From Actinomycetota bacterium (GTDB lineage: Bacteria > Actinomycetota > Actinomycetes > S36-B12 > UBA10799): DNA of 64,000 bases. The position numbers were made by a program, and so were the translations under genes. Shown in pieces: positions 8,332 through 18,105 of this stretch (position 1 is its first letter; each line of letters starts with the position of its first letter). The notes below the pieces were generated by a model. That model did not search any database. It was not told the DNA's origin and worked only from the letters and a program-made list of their open reading frames with translations. The stretch lies in the NCBI GenBank assembly GCA_020636995.1, contig JACJWU010000002.1:372001-436000 (forward strand), given 5' to 3'.

Positions 8332-10035
8332 ATGGCGTCCAAGAAACCGAGTCCGGTGGCGTGGCGGGAGTCGTTGTCGCGCGCCGGGACCTACCGTGAC
8401 GTGTTCACGTTCGATCCCGAGCGGATCAAGCACCCCAGTGCGGGGTGGGTGGCCATGTTCAAGGATGAGTTCGGCATGACCGACGCCGACTTCGCTGCCC
8501 CGCGTGCACAGGGGGACTCGCCGGTCACCCTCGACGATCGGCCAGCTATCGACCCCGCACACCGCGACGCCATGGTGGCGATCGTGGGGGAGGAGAACGT
8601 CGACGACTCCGACTACGCCCGCGTCAGATTCGGCCACGGCAAGACCGTCGACGAGAATCTCGCCCTGCGTTCGGGCGAGGTCGAGGCGGTCCCGGACCTC
8701 GTCGTGCACCCGCGGGACAAGGATGACGTCGCCGCGATCGTCGCCTACTGCAGCGCGCACAAGATCCCGGTCGTCCCGTACGGTGCCGGATCGGGAACAG
8801 TCCTCGGTACGCGAGCCGACCGCGGCGGCATCGTGCTGGTGATGCGCACCCACATGAACAAGCTGCTGTCCATCAACGAGCGCAACATGACGGCGACAGT
8901 GCAGCCGGGCTTGATCGGCTCCGATTTCGAAGCGCTGCTCAACGAGGCGCCGACCCGTTTCGGGACCAACCGCGCCTTCACGTGCGGGCACTTCCCGCAG
9001 TCCTTCGAGATGGCGTCGGTCGGGGGTTGGATCGCTGCACTGGGTTCCGGGCAGGCCTCCACGTACTACGGGGACGCCTACGACCTGGTGGTCAGCCAGG
9101 AGTACGTCACGCCGGTGGGGACGATCCGCACCAAGGACTTCCCGGCCGCGGCCACCGGCCCCAAGGTCAACGACATCCTCAAGGGCAGCGAAGGCACTTT
9201 CGGGGTGCTGGTCGAGGTGACGGTGAAGATCTTCCGCTACCAGCCGGAGAACACCGCGCGCTTCGCATTCATGTTCCCGCACTGGGAGGCGGCCGTTGAG
9301 TTCTCTCGCGAGGTGGTCCAAGGCGAGTTCGGGATGCCCGCGGTGCTGCGCATCTCCGACCCTGAGGAGACCGAACGCGGGCTGGCACTGAAGGGCTTCG
9401 ACTCCGGGCCTGCGAACGCCTTCCTGAGTGGTCGTGGCTTCAAGCCCTGGCAGCGGTGTCTGTGCATCGGCACCGCCGAAGGGGAGAAGGGTTTCGCCAA
9501 GCATGTCGCGTCGCAGGCCAAACGCATCGCCCGGGCACACGGCGGGATGTCGTTGACGTCCTTCGCCACCAAGCAGTGGGAGCACGGCCGCTACTCCGAC
9601 GCCTACATCCGCGACGACATCCTGGACTTCGGGATGGTCATCGACACCCTCGAGACCTCGGTCACCTGGGACACGATCTACGACGTGCACGCGGGGGTGC
9701 GGACGCTGGTGAAGAGCAGGCCGGGCACCGTGTGCATGACCCACGCCTCGCACTTCTACCCGCAGGGGACGAATCTGTACTTCATCCTCATCATGAAGCC
9801 CGTCGATGCCGACGAATACTTCCGGTTCCGGGCGGAGATCATCGACAAGATCCTCGAGTGTGGGGGGTCGACCAGTCACCACCACGGCACCGGGAACCTG
9901 TTCGGGCCCTGGCTCGAGGAGTATCTCGGCGAGACCGAGATGGGGGTTCTTCGCGCACTGAAGGCACACTTCGACCCCGACGGGATCATGAACCCCGGTG
10001 GCACGCTCGGCCTCGGTGGACGGGAGCAGTCATGA
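8332..10035 (+). CDS. FAD-linked oxidase, alkyl-dihydroxyacetonephosphate synthase-like
   Basis: This 567-residue flavoprotein has a PCMH-type FAD-binding domain (about residues 120-310: DLVVHPRDKDDVAAIV, PYGAGSGTVLGT, CGHFPQSFEMASVGGWIA, ILKGSEGTFGVL) and an FAD-linked oxidase C-terminal domain. Near the end is SHHHGTGNLFGPW, the triple-His motif characteristic of alkyl-DHAP synthase, which replaces the acyl chain of acyl-DHAP with a fatty alcohol to make ether lipids. Related D-2-hydroxyacid dehydrogenases share the fold, so substrate is inferred. AGGAGG precedes the ATG. Its stop overlaps the ATG of an FGGY kinase (ATGA), so the two proteins are likely co-produced and used in one pathway. 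Confidence 0.8.
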   Translation: MASKKPSPVAWRESLSRAGTYRDVFTFDPERIKHPSAGWVAMFKDEFGMTDADFAAPRAQGDSPVTLDDRPAIDPAHRDAMVAIVGEENVDDSDYARVRFGHGKTVDENLALRSGEVEAVPDLVVHPRDKDDVAAIVAYCSAHKIPVVPYGAGSGTVLGTRADRGGIVLVMRTHMNKLLSINERNMTATVQPGLIGSDFEALLNEAPTRFGTNRAFTCGHFPQSFEMASVGGWIAALGSGQASTYYGDAYDLVVSQEYVTPVGTIRTKDFPAAATGPKVNDILKGSEGTFGVLVEVTVKIFRYQPENTARFAFMFPHWEAAVEFSREVVQGEFGMPAVLRISDPEETERGLALKGFDSGPANAFLSGRGFKPWQRCLCIGTAEGEKGFAKHVASQAKRIARAHGGMSLTSFATKQWEHGRYSDAYIRDDILDFGMVIDTLETSVTWDTIYDVHAGVRTLVKSRPGTVCMTHASHFYPQGTNLYFILIMKPVDADEYFRFRAEIIDKILECGGSTSHHHGTGNLFGPWLEEYLGETEMGVLRALKAHFDPDGIMNPGGTLGLGGREQS

Positions 10036-11585
10036 CTGACACGGACCTGATCGTCGCGATCGATGCCGGAACACAGTCGATCCGGGCCGCACTGGTCGAC
10101 TACGCCGGAGAGATCCACTCCCTGGTGAAGACCCCGATCGAGCCCTACTTCTCCGAGCAGCCCGGCTGGGCCGAGCAGGACCCCGAGTACTACTGGCGGA
10201 TGCTCTGCGAAACGACGCAGGAACTGCTGGCTGGTGTTGACACTCAGCGGCTGGCGGCCGTAACACTCACCACGCAGCGGGTGACGATGGTCAACGTCGA
10301 CGAGAACGGCGTACCCCTGCGGCCGGCCATCGTCTGGCTGGATCAGCGCAAGGCCGACATCCGCAAGGTGCTCCCGGCGGTGTCACTACCGGTGCTCAAG
10401 GCCGCCCGGGTCTACCCGTTGGTCGAGTACGCCACGCAGTACTGCCGCACGAACTGGATCCAGCAGAACCAGCCGGACATCTGGGAGCGGACCCACAAGG
10501 TGCTCTTCCTGTCCGGCTACTTCACGCACCGGCTCACCGGGCGGTTCCGCGATTCGACCGGGAACATCGTCGGCACGATCCCGTTCGACGTGAAGAAGTC
10601 GGACTGGGCCGGGAGTCTGGACCTGAAGTGGCGGCTGTTCCCGATGCAGCGCGAGAAGCTGCCGGAGCTGGTCCAGCCGACCGACCACCTGGGTGTGATC
10701 ACCGCCGATGCCTCCGAGCAGACCGGCCTGCCGGAGGGACTGCCGTTCATCGCCGCCTCCAACGACAAGGCCTGCGACATCATCGGTTCCGGTTGCCTCA
10801 CCCCGGAGACCGCCTGCATCAGCTTCGGCACGACGGCGACGATCAACACCCAGATCAGCAAGTACGTCGAACTGCGGCCGATGCTGCCGCCCTACCCGTC
10901 GGCCGTGCCCGGTGAGTTCTACACCGAGGTGGCGGTCGTGCGCGGACTGTGGATGGTGTCCTGGTTCAAGGAGGAGTTCGGCCTGCAGGAACGGTTGATG
11001 TCCGCCGACTCCGGGCAGGCGCCGGAGGATTTGCTCGAGGAGTTGGTGCGCACTGTCCCCGCCGGATCGCAGGGCCTGGTCTGTCAGCCCTACTGGACGC
11101 CGGGCCCCGACCTCGAGCCGTATGCCAAGGGGGCGGTGTTCGGCTTCGGGGACGTGCACACCCGTGCGCACCTGTACCGGGCGATCCTGGAGGGGATCGT
11201 GTTCGCGATGAAGGATGGCGCCCACCTCACGCAGAAGAAGAACGGTGTGGTCATCGAGTCGCTACGGGCCACCGGTGGTGGGTCCCGCAGCGACTCGATC
11301 ATGCAGATGACCGCGGACATCTTCGATCTGCCGGTGTCGCGGCCGCACACGCCGGAGACCTCTGTGGTGGGGGCCGCCATGGATGCGGCCGTGGGGTTGG
11401 GGGTCTACGCCGACATCGCCGAGGCGGCCGCGCACATGACCCGCACGGCTGAGGAGTTCACGCCGGACCCCGCCAATCGGGATCTGTACGCGGCCCTGTA
11501 CGAACGGGTCTACGCGAAGTCGTACGAGCAACTGAAACCCTTGTACAAGGAGATCCAGCAGGTCACCGGCTATCCGAAGTTGTGA
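10032..11585 (+). CDS. FGGY-family carbohydrate kinase (glycerol/xylulose kinase-like)
   Basis: This 517-residue ATP-dependent sugar/polyol kinase starts at the ATG that overlaps the upstream oxidase stop; a longer in-frame extension back to 9456 only shadows the oxidase gene. The N-terminal phosphate loop is IVAIDAGTQSIRAALVD, the catalytic region includes VWLDQRKAD, and the second-domain signature is ATGGGSRSDSIMQMTADIFDLPV. Length fits the family. It would phosphorylate a polyol or sugar, and the pairing with an ADPS-like oxidase suggests a glycerol or DHA-type substrate for lipid precursor supply; that is inference. The 3' end overlaps the convergent SGNH gene by 23 bp. Confidence 0.85.
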   Translation: MTDTDLIVAIDAGTQSIRAALVDYAGEIHSLVKTPIEPYFSEQPGWAEQDPEYYWRMLCETTQELLAGVDTQRLAAVTLTTQRVTMVNVDENGVPLRPAIVWLDQRKADIRKVLPAVSLPVLKAARVYPLVEYATQYCRTNWIQQNQPDIWERTHKVLFLSGYFTHRLTGRFRDSTGNIVGTIPFDVKKSDWAGSLDLKWRLFPMQREKLPELVQPTDHLGVITADASEQTGLPEGLPFIAASNDKACDIIGSGCLTPETACISFGTTATINTQISKYVELRPMLPPYPSAVPGEFYTEVAVVRGLWMVSWFKEEFGLQERLMSADSGQAPEDLLEELVRTVPAGSQGLVCQPYWTPGPDLEPYAKGAVFGFGDVHTRAHLYRAILEGIVFAMKDGAHLTQKKNGVVIESLRATGGGSRSDSIMQMTADIFDLPVSRPHTPETSVVGAAMDAAVGLGVYADIAEAAAHMTRTAEEFTPDPANRDLYAALYERVYAKSYEQLKPLYKEIQQVTGYPKL

Positions 11586-12279
11586 TCCGCTGCAGGAACA
11601 CCTTGGCGACCCGCACGGAACCGCGCGTGTTCAGGTGGCCATCGTCGGAGGCGTAGCCGCGCCACAACGCGAAGTAGCGCTTGCCGTTGTGAGGTCCGCC
11701 GACGCGGGAACCATCGGGACGGGTGGATTCCACGCGCGCGATGTCGATGATGTCTCCGCCGTAGACCTTGCGCACCAGTGCGTTGTAGCGCTGCCGCACG
11801 ATGTTGGACGCCGGATCATCGGTTGTGAGGGGAACCGTCATGTGCACCAGGCGGGTCTGCGGGTTGCTCTGGCGTATGCGTGTCACCATCCGCCGGTACT
11901 GGGCGAAGACACTGCGCGCTTTCGTTCCGGCGGTCAGGTCGACGAAGCACAACTTCATGACCGCGACCTGCGGGTCCTGTGCCGTCACCGCGGCCTCGAA
12001 GTCGCTGAACTTGGACGCCGGATCCCCGTTGGAACCGATCTCGATCTGTGCGAATCCAGGGCCGCTGTCGGGCAACTCGTCGATCACGTCCGGGGCAGTT
12101 ATCCCGCGTCGGCTGTAGACCGTGCCCACCCCGTCCAGGATGTTCCAGCCCACGGACTGGTGGCCGAACAGCACCCGCTGCGAGTCGACCCGGCGCAGGG
12201 CGTCGTCGGTCACCGCCGCCGCGTCCGATGCCGCGACCACGCAAAGCACGACCGCGATGGCTGCGGCGATCCGTCTCAT
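11563..12279 (-). CDS. secreted SGNH/GDSL-like hydrolase
   Basis: The start at 12279 is supported by AGGAGG seven bases upstream and gives a 238-residue protein with a signal peptide (MRRIAAAIAVVLCVVAASDAAA). The mature part begins with RVLFGHQSVGWNILDGV, where the Ser replaces the usual GDS of the family. It ends with ASDDGHLNTRGSVRVAKVF, a typical Asp-x-x-His catalytic block. Such proteins are SGNH-fold esterases or lipases; the substrate is unknown. The last 23 bp overlap the FGGY kinase tail-to-tail, so the two mRNAs are antisense there. Confidence 0.7.
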   Translation of the reverse strand: MRRIAAAIAVVLCVVAASDAAAVTDDALRRVDSQRVLFGHQSVGWNILDGVGTVYSRRGITAPDVIDELPDSGPGFAQIEIGSNGDPASKFSDFEAAVTAQDPQVAVMKLCFVDLTAGTKARSVFAQYRRMVTRIRQSNPQTRLVHMTVPLTTDDPASNIVRQRYNALVRKVYGGDIIDIARVESTRPDGSRVGGPHNGKRYFALWRGYASDDGHLNTRGSVRVAKVFLQRITTSDSR

Positions 12280-12371
12280 CGCTCCTCCTGACCCCAGTAT
12301 CGGCCGGCGGACGGCCGGACTTGGGCGCAATCATCCGGTCGGGTCTGCGGCGACGGTGACATCATGGCGGC

Positions 12372-13232
12372 GTGGGGCGCAGGCGCTGGGTCGTGGCGGC
12401 AAGTGTGATCGCATGTGCCGTCGCCGCCGATGTCGCGATCAAGCGCGTCTTCGGGCGACCACCCCGGCGCACCGGTCCTGGCCCGACACATGCCGATGAT
12501 GTATGGATCCCGGCCGGTGACTCGTCCCTGCGTGGCTGGCTCATGGCTGCACCCGGCAACGCACCGGGTGCGGTGGTCATCCACGGCTGGGGCGGTAATG
12601 CCGCAGACATGGTTCCTGTGGCCGTTCGCCTACACGCCCTCGGTATCAACGTCCTGCTGTTCGATGCCCATGGGCATGGCCGTAGCCCCGGAATCACCGT
12701 CTCGTCGATGCCGGCGTTCGCCCAGGATGTCCGGGACGCCACACGCTGGTTGCGCTCGCGGCCCGGCGTGGACGCCGCCCGGGTCGTGCTGGTCGGGCAC
12801 TCCGTGGGTGCGGGAGCCAGCCTCTTCGCGGCCTCACGAGACCCGGAGGTCGCAGCCGTGGTCGCACTGGCCCCGATGGCCGATCCGGTGGGGTTCATGT
12901 CCGAGCGGATGCGGGGTCGAATACCCGCCCCCCTGATCCCGTTGGCGCTGCGCTACATCGAGAGGTCGATCGGCCATCGCTTCGAGGACTTCACGCCGCT
13001 GAACACGATTCAAAGGCTCCAGGCGCCGGTGCTTCTGGTGCATGGTGACCGCGACGAAACGGTCCCGCTGTGGCACGCCCAAGCCCTCCACGAGCGCGCA
13101 GGTGGGGTCAGCACGTTGGCGGTCGTCGAAGGTGCGGATCACTTCAGCGTCGATTCCCTCGACGACGTCGACCTCGCGGGTTTCCTCGCGAACGCGGGCG
13201 TCCTGACGCCTCAGGTCAGCGATGCGTCGTAG
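12372..13232 (+). CDS. membrane-anchored alpha/beta hydrolase
   Basis: From GTG at 12372 the protein has 286 residues, with an N-terminal hydrophobic segment (about 5-24) that could be an anchor or uncleaved signal. The fold is shown by VVIHGWGGNAADM (oxyanion loop), DAHGHGRSP, the nucleophile elbow VGHSVGAGAS, Asp in VHGDRDETVPLW, and His in EGADHFS. This is a serine hydrolase of the lysophospholipase/acylglycerol type, substrate unknown. CATCAT lies six bases before the start, a poor -10 but with the spacing used elsewhere in this window. Its 3' end overlaps the convergent aldolase gene by 22 bp. Confidence 0.8.
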   Translation: MGRRRWVVAASVIACAVAADVAIKRVFGRPPRRTGPGPTHADDVWIPAGDSSLRGWLMAAPGNAPGAVVIHGWGGNAADMVPVAVRLHALGINVLLFDAHGHGRSPGITVSSMPAFAQDVRDATRWLRSRPGVDAARVVLVGHSVGAGASLFAASRDPEVAAVVALAPMADPVGFMSERMRGRIPAPLIPLALRYIERSIGHRFEDFTPLNTIQRLQAPVLLVHGDRDETVPLWHAQALHERAGGVSTLAVVEGADHFSVDSLDDVDLAGFLANAGVLTPQVSDAS

Positions 13233-14098
13233 ATGCTCTGGATCGACTCGTCGAGCATCGCGTTGAACTGCTCGTCCGTCTGCTGCGCTGTCAGCCCCTC
13301 AGTCAGCGCCCGTGAGAAGCTCGCGACGACGCCGTGGTTCTCACGCAGCAACCGGTCGGCCTCCGCGCGCGAGTAGCCGCCCGACAGGGTCACCACGCGC
13401 AGGACCTTGGGATTGGCCACGAGGTCCGCATACAGATCCGGCGTACTCGGCAGGGTCAGTTTCAGCATGATCTGCTGGTCGTCGGGCAGCGCGTCGATGG
13501 CGCTGTTCAGTGCCTCGTGCAGCAAGTCCTCGGCTCCCTGCTTGCTGGGGCTGTGGATGTCCACCTCCGGCTCGATGATCGGCACCAGCCCGGCATCCAG
13601 GATCCGCCGACCGATGTCGAACTGCTGGTCGACGACCGCGTGCACACCCACGGGATCGGCCGTCTTGATCACCGAGCGCATCTTGGTACCGAACACACCC
13701 TTGTCGATCGCCCGCTCCAACAGGGCGTCGAGGTCGGGCATGGGTTTCATCACCTGTACGCCGTCGGCCTCGTCGGCCAGTCCCTTGTCCACCTTCAGGA
13801 AGGGCACGACGTTCTTGACACTCCACAGGAAGTCCGCACTTCCACGGCCTTCGATGTCGCGGTCCATGGTCTGTTCGAACAGGATCGCCCCGAGGATGCG
13901 GGCACCGGTGAACGCGGGACTTGTGATGATCCGCGTGCGCATCTGGTGGATCAGGTCGAACATCTCGTCGTCGCCGGAGTACGCGTCCTCGGGTACGCCG
14001 TAGAGTCGAAGTGCCTTTGGTGTGCTGCCACCGCTCTGGTCCAGTGCCGCGATGAAACCACGCCCGTTCGCCATCTTCTCGCGTTGTTCGGTCTTCAT
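13211..14098 (-). CDS. fda: fructose-1,6-bisphosphate aldolase class I
   Basis: This 295-residue enzyme belongs to the small bacterial class I aldolase group (Fda type). It starts at the ATG at 14098, preceded by GGGAGG. The N-terminus ANGRGFIAALDQSGGSTPKAL holds the characteristic substrate-binding Asp-Gln-Ser-Gly-Gly block, and IMLKLTLPS carries the Schiff-base Lys strand. VPIIEPEVDI and VVTLSGGYSR complete the barrel. It cleaves fructose-1,6-bisphosphate to DHAP and glyceraldehyde-3-phosphate in the cytosol. A much longer open frame exists upstream but only runs antisense to and across the aminotransferase gene. It lies downstream of patB on the same strand, 57 bp away. Confidence 0.93.
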   Translation of the reverse strand: MKTEQREKMANGRGFIAALDQSGGSTPKALRLYGVPEDAYSGDDEMFDLIHQMRTRIITSPAFTGARILGAILFEQTMDRDIEGRGSADFLWSVKNVVPFLKVDKGLADEADGVQVMKPMPDLDALLERAIDKGVFGTKMRSVIKTADPVGVHAVVDQQFDIGRRILDAGLVPIIEPEVDIHSPSKQGAEDLLHEALNSAIDALPDDQQIMLKLTLPSTPDLYADLVANPKVLRVVTLSGGYSRAEADRLLRENHGVVASFSRALTEGLTAQQTDEQFNAMLDESIQSIYDASLT

Positions 14099-14154
14099 GT
14101 CCGCCCTCCCTGGTGTCATCCATCTCCACCGTATGCAGCAGTTGCGCCGCGCGG

Positions 14155-15363
14155 CTAGTGCTTGGGGTCCGGCAACCGGGTGAGGGCCGTGGCCATCCGC
14201 TCCAGACCTGCGCGGAGATTGGCCTGGGAGGTGGCGAAGTTGAGCCGGACGTGGCCGCCGCCGCCGGTGCCGAAGACGTGCCCCGAGCTCATCGCGACCC
14301 GCGCCTCGTCCAGGAAGAAGCGCGCGGGTCCCTCGAGCTCCGACACCACCCCGGGCCCCTGCGAACCCTCGTCGTGCAGGCCCAGGTTGCGGCAGTCGAT
14401 CCACGCCAGGTATGTGCCCTCCGGCGGTTGGCAGCGGACCGCCGGCATCCGGTCGGACAGGAAGTCGACGAGCACCGCGCGGTTGGCATCGAGGCCGAGC
14501 AGCAGTGCGTCGAGCCAATCCCCGCCGGCGCGGAACGCTTGGGTATGGGCCATCACCCCGAAATGGCTGGCGCCATGCGCGACCTCCTCCGGCATGCGAC
14601 CGAGGTCCACTTGGGCGTCTGTTCCGGCGACAGCCAGGGCCGCCTTCAACCCGGCGAGGTTCCAGGCCTTGGACGCCGAGAGCACGCTGAAGGCGTCTTC
14701 GGATCCGGGAACGCTGAGATAGGGGACGAACTGCGCACCGGGTAGCGCGAGTGGTGCGTGGATCTCGTCCACGATCACCCGCACTCCGGACTCGCGGGCC
14801 AGAGCAGCCACCGCCGTCAGTTCCTCGCGGGTGTGGACGGTGCCGGTGGGGTTGTGCGGGCTGCTGAGCAGGTAGACCGCGTGCTGGCCGGCCAGGGCGC
14901 GGAACGTGTCGCCGAGACGGTCGAGGTCGATGCGGCCCTCGGGGGTGAGTGGTGACTCGACCACGCGGCGGCCGGCATGTGACACGAAGGCGTAGAACGG
15001 GGGATACACGGGGCAGTTCACCACGACCGGATCGCCGGGCTCGCTGATCAGCCGGAGCACTTCGACGATGCCCATCATCACGTCCGGGACGCTCTTGGCG
15101 GAATCGGCCGGGAAGCCGTCCCACTGCCAGCGGTCGGTCGCGAAGTCCTTGACGGCGTGAGCGTATGCGTGGCCCGCTGCGTACCCGGTGTCGCCGATCT
15201 CGACGGCGTGCTGCAACACCGCGGCGATGGGCTCAGCCAGAGGAACGTCCATCTCCGCGACCCACATGGGCAGGACGTCGGCCGGGTAGTAGTGCCACTT
15301 CGCGCTCGTCCGTTCGCGCAGTTGATCGATCGTGAGTTGCTCCAGAGGATTCTGCACCCGCAC
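14155..15363 (-). CDS. PatB/MalY-type PLP aminotransferase (putative C-S lyase)
   Basis: This 402-residue fold-type I PLP enzyme has the MalY/PatB hallmarks: an N-terminal [18 protein letters not shown], the cofactor region [28 protein letters not shown], and the PLP lysine in [14 protein letters not shown]. Family members are cystathionine beta-lyases/C-S lyases acting on cysteine conjugates rather than true aminotransferases. A GTG start at 15363 is used. It is divergent from the LLM oxidoreductase with only 27 bp between the starts, so both promoters must overlap or lie within the coding regions. Confidence 0.87.
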   Translation of the reverse strand: MRVQNPLEQLTIDQLRERTSAKWHYYPADVLPMWVAEMDVPLAEPIAAVLQHAVEIGDTGYAAGHAYAHAVKDFATDRWQWDGFPADSAKSVPDVMMGIVEVLRLISEPGDPVVVNCPVYPPFYAFVSHAGRRVVESPLTPEGRIDLDRLGDTFRALAGQHAVYLLSSPHNPTGTVHTREELTAVAALARESGVRVIVDEIHAPLALPGAQFVPYLSVPGSEDAFSVLSASKAWNLAGLKAALAVAGTDAQVDLGRMPEEVAHGASHFGVMAHTQAFRAGGDWLDALLLGLDANRAVLVDFLSDRMPAVRCQPPEGTYLAWIDCRNLGLHDEGSQGPGVVSELEGPARFFLDEARVAMSSGHVFGTGGGGHVRLNFATSQANLRAGLERMATALTRLPDPKH

Positions 15364-15390
15364 ATTGTGCCGCGGTGCCAGACTCGGGGC

Positions 15391-16416
15391 ATGGACATCG
15401 GCATCTACCTCGCCTACGCCCCGTGGATCCCGCTACCGGAGCAACTGCAGCTCGCCCGCGCCGCAGACGAGTTGGGGTTCCACAGTGTGTGGGTCGCTGA
15501 GACCTGGGGGCAGGACGCCACCGTGGTCCTCGGGGCACTGGCCGCCACGACCCAGAATGTGCGCCTCGGTGCGGCGATCCTGCAGATCCCCGCGCGTCAG
15601 CCGACAACCACCGCCTCGGCGATTTCGACGATCGACCAGATCTCCGGCGGTCGGGCGATGCTGGGTCTGGGCCTGTCCGGCCCCCAGGTGTCGGAGGGGT
15701 GGTACGGGGTGCCCTTCGTGTCGCCGCTGGGCCGCACCCGGGAGTACATCGAGATCGTGCGGATGGCGTTGGCGCGCGAGAAGGTCGCGTACGAGGGCAA
15801 GCACTGGCAGTTGCCCGCCACAGAGGGTCTGGGCCTGGGCAAGCCCTTGAAGATGATCGGGCGCCCTGTGCAGGAGCGCGTCCCGATCTTCCTCGGAGTG
15901 ATGGGGGAGAAGACCGTGAAGCAGGCCGGGCAGATCGCGGACGGCTGGCTTCCGGCGTTCTACAGCCCGCAATACGCCGACATGCTCAACGCGCCGCTGC
16001 TGGCCGGTATCGAGGCGGCCGGGCGGGCGCGTTCCGACGTGAACATCGCCCCGAGTGTGCCCATCGCGCTGGCGGACACCGTGGAGCAGGCGCGTGACCT
16101 GCTGCGCCCGATCCTGACGTTCTACTTCGGGGCGATGGGCGCGAAGGACAGGAACTTCTATATCGAACTGGCCACCCGGTACGGGTTCGGTGACGTGGCG
16201 ACGCGGTGCCAGGAACTGTTCCTGGCAGGGGACAAGGTCGGGGCCGCGATGTCTCTGACCCCGGAGATCATCGACCTCGCCGCTATCGCCGCGACTCCGG
16301 CGACGCTTGAGAGCGAGTTGAGCGCCTACGCGGACGCCGGAGTGGACACGCTGGTGGCACTTCCCTTCGGTGACCGGCCGGCGCTGCTGAAGGTACTGTC
16401 CGCGTACCTGCCCTAA
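15391..16416 (+). CDS. LLM-class (F420-dependent-type) oxidoreductase
   Basis: The protein of 341 residues is a luciferase-like TIM barrel. The N-terminus [20 protein letters not shown] and the segments [46 protein letters not shown] and [21 protein letters not shown] follow the F420-dependent methylene-tetrahydromethanopterin-reductase-like group common in actinomycetes. It probably transfers hydride from reduced F420 (or FMN) to an unknown substrate. CAGACT sits six bases before the ATG, a near-consensus leaderless promoter. A longer frame extends upstream to 15157 but overlaps patB. Confidence 0.85.
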   Translation: MDIGIYLAYAPWIPLPEQLQLARAADELGFHSVWVAETWGQDATVVLGALAATTQNVRLGAAILQIPARQPTTTASAISTIDQISGGRAMLGLGLSGPQVSEGWYGVPFVSPLGRTREYIEIVRMALAREKVAYEGKHWQLPATEGLGLGKPLKMIGRPVQERVPIFLGVMGEKTVKQAGQIADGWLPAFYSPQYADMLNAPLLAGIEAAGRARSDVNIAPSVPIALADTVEQARDLLRPILTFYFGAMGAKDRNFYIELATRYGFGDVATRCQELFLAGDKVGAAMSLTPEIIDLAAIAATPATLESELSAYADAGVDTLVALPFGDRPALLKVLSAYLP

Positions 16417-16464
16417 TCACACGCCACCGTGCTTGGATGAGGCGCGGGGGTCAAGGAGGCTGGA

Positions 16465-18105
16465 ATGGATCGTTCCCATGCCATGGACCACGTGGTCCTG
16501 GTCATCTTCGAGAACCGCTCGCTGGACAACCTCCTGGGGCACCTCTACGGCCCCGAGGACGGCAAGACCTTCGACGGTGTCCTCGGCAAGGACCTGAGCA
16601 ACCCGGTGCCCGAGTGGGCGGAGCACCAACCGCCGGATGGGTCCGGCCAGGTGGCGGTTTTCGTGGGGACGGACATGGACGCACCCAACCCGGACTCCGG
16701 TGAGGAGTACTACCACACCAGCACCCAACTCTTCGGCATCCTGGACGAGCACAACCGCTTCGCCGGCGCCGACACGATCGCCGCTCCCTGGAACGCCCCG
16801 GCCGAGGGTGCGACACCGACGATGGACGGGTTCGTCGCCGACTACATCTCGTTCTTCACGTGGGAGAAGGGCCGCCAGCCCACCTACGACGAGTACGCGA
16901 AGATCATGCAGTGCTACACCCCGGAGCAGGTGCCGGTGCTCAACGGCCTGGCCCGCGAGTTCGGGGTGTTCGACCACTGGTTCTGCGAAGTGCCGTCGCA
17001 GACGTTCATGAACCGGTCGTTCTGGACGGCGGCCACGTGCACGCCCCTTCCCACCGGCGGGACCGCCAACTCGCCCATCCAGCACTGGATCAAGGACAAC
17101 ACCGCCGAGACGTTGTTCAACCGTCTCGAGTCGTTGGGCAAGACCTGGAAGGTCTACGTTCTCGACGGTCAGATCCCGCTCACCGGCGTCATCCACTGGC
17201 CGGCGCTACGGGATCGTTTCGCCACCAACTTCGTGCCGTTCGAGGAGTTCGAGAAGGACGCCGCCGCAGGGACTTTGCCGGACTTCGCGCTGATCGAGCC
17301 GAATCTGCTGCTCGGCCACGGTGACTACCACCCGGCAGCGGGATCGGCGCTGGCGCCAGGTGTCGATCTGCAGGTCGACCCGCCGTCGTCGATCCTGTCG
17401 GGGGAGGCCTTCCTGGACCGGCTGTTCACCGCCTACCGGAGCATGCGCTCGGAAACCGGCGCCAACGTCTGGAACACGACCTTGTTCATCGGCTGGGACG
17501 AGCCGGGCGGCACATACGACCACGTCCCGCCCGGTCCGGTCCCGGCTCCTGACGCGTCAGCGCCCGCCGGTCAGTTCGACTTCCGTTTCGATCGCTCCGG
17601 CTACCGCGTGCCGGCCATCGTGGTGTCGCCGTGGGTCGAGCCCGGGTCGGTGTACAACGAGGAGCACCGGCACACGTCGATGCTGGCAACTTTGCGTGAG
17701 CGTTGGGGTCTGGGTGAGCCGTTCACCCAGCGTGACGCGGCGGCCAAGCCCTTCGATTACGTCTTCAGCCGTGAGACGCCTACGGACCCGGATGGTTGGG
17801 ACGTGCCGAATGCTCAGCCGGCGCCGCCCTACCACGTCGAGTGGGAGAGCAGCGACAAGTCGCTGAGCACCTTGGGCAAGGCGGCGATACCGGGTGTGAT
17901 CGCGCAGGCCAAGGCGAAGGCGGTGCCGTTGCCCGCTGAGGTCGAGGACCCCAACTTCCATCTCACGACGGAACTCTTCTACGACATCCAGGCGCTGGTG
18001 GGTGCTCATTCCTGGCCCCAGATGGGTCCGCAGGGTGCCGACATGGTGGCGCGGATCGAGGACCTGAAGAAGGCGCTGCACGACGCTGCCCAGCCGGAGG
18101 GGTGA
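16465..18105 (+). CDS. phospholipase C/acid phosphatase-type phosphoesterase
   Basis: This 546-residue member of the bacterial phosphoesterase (PLC/AcpA) branch of the alkaline-phosphatase superfamily starts directly with MDHVVLVIFENRSLDNLLG, the metal-binding and nucleophile region. Later come FDHWFCEVPSQTFMNRSFWTAATC, FIGWDEPGGTYDHVPPGP (Asp and His metal ligands) and RVPAIVVSPWVEPGSV. AAGGAGG lies five bases before ATG, so the start is firm. No signal peptide precedes the catalytic core, unlike the secreted or Tat-exported members, so either the enzyme is cytoplasmic or it leaves by another route. It may hydrolyse phospholipids or other phosphoesters. A very large secreted protein follows. 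Confidence 0.85.
   Translation: MDRSHAMDHVVLVIFENRSLDNLLGHLYGPEDGKTFDGVLGKDLSNPVPEWAEHQPPDGSGQVAVFVGTDMDAPNPDSGEEYYHTSTQLFGILDEHNRFAGADTIAAPWNAPAEGATPTMDGFVADYISFFTWEKGRQPTYDEYAKIMQCYTPEQVPVLNGLAREFGVFDHWFCEVPSQTFMNRSFWTAATCTPLPTGGTANSPIQHWIKDNTAETLFNRLESLGKTWKVYVLDGQIPLTGVIHWPALRDRFATNFVPFEEFEKDAAAGTLPDFALIEPNLLLGHGDYHPAAGSALAPGVDLQVDPPSSILSGEAFLDRLFTAYRSMRSETGANVWNTTLFIGWDEPGGTYDHVPPGPVPAPDASAPAGQFDFRFDRSGYRVPAIVVSPWVEPGSVYNEEHRHTSMLATLRERWGLGEPFTQRDAAAKPFDYVFSRETPTDPDGWDVPNAQPAPPYHVEWESSDKSLSTLGKAAIPGVIAQAKAKAVPLPAEVEDPNFHLTTELFYDIQALVGAHSWPQMGPQGADMVARIEDLKKALHDAAQPEG

Noticed and set aside
9456..10031. N-terminal extension of the FGGY kinase
   Set aside because: It runs inside the FAD oxidase gene in another frame; the kinase family begins at the ATG at 10032.
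13211..15124. 637-residue minus-strand frame extending the aldolase upstream
   Set aside because: The part before the ATG at 14098 shadows the aminotransferase gene in another frame; the aldolase family length and the GGGAGG site support the short start.
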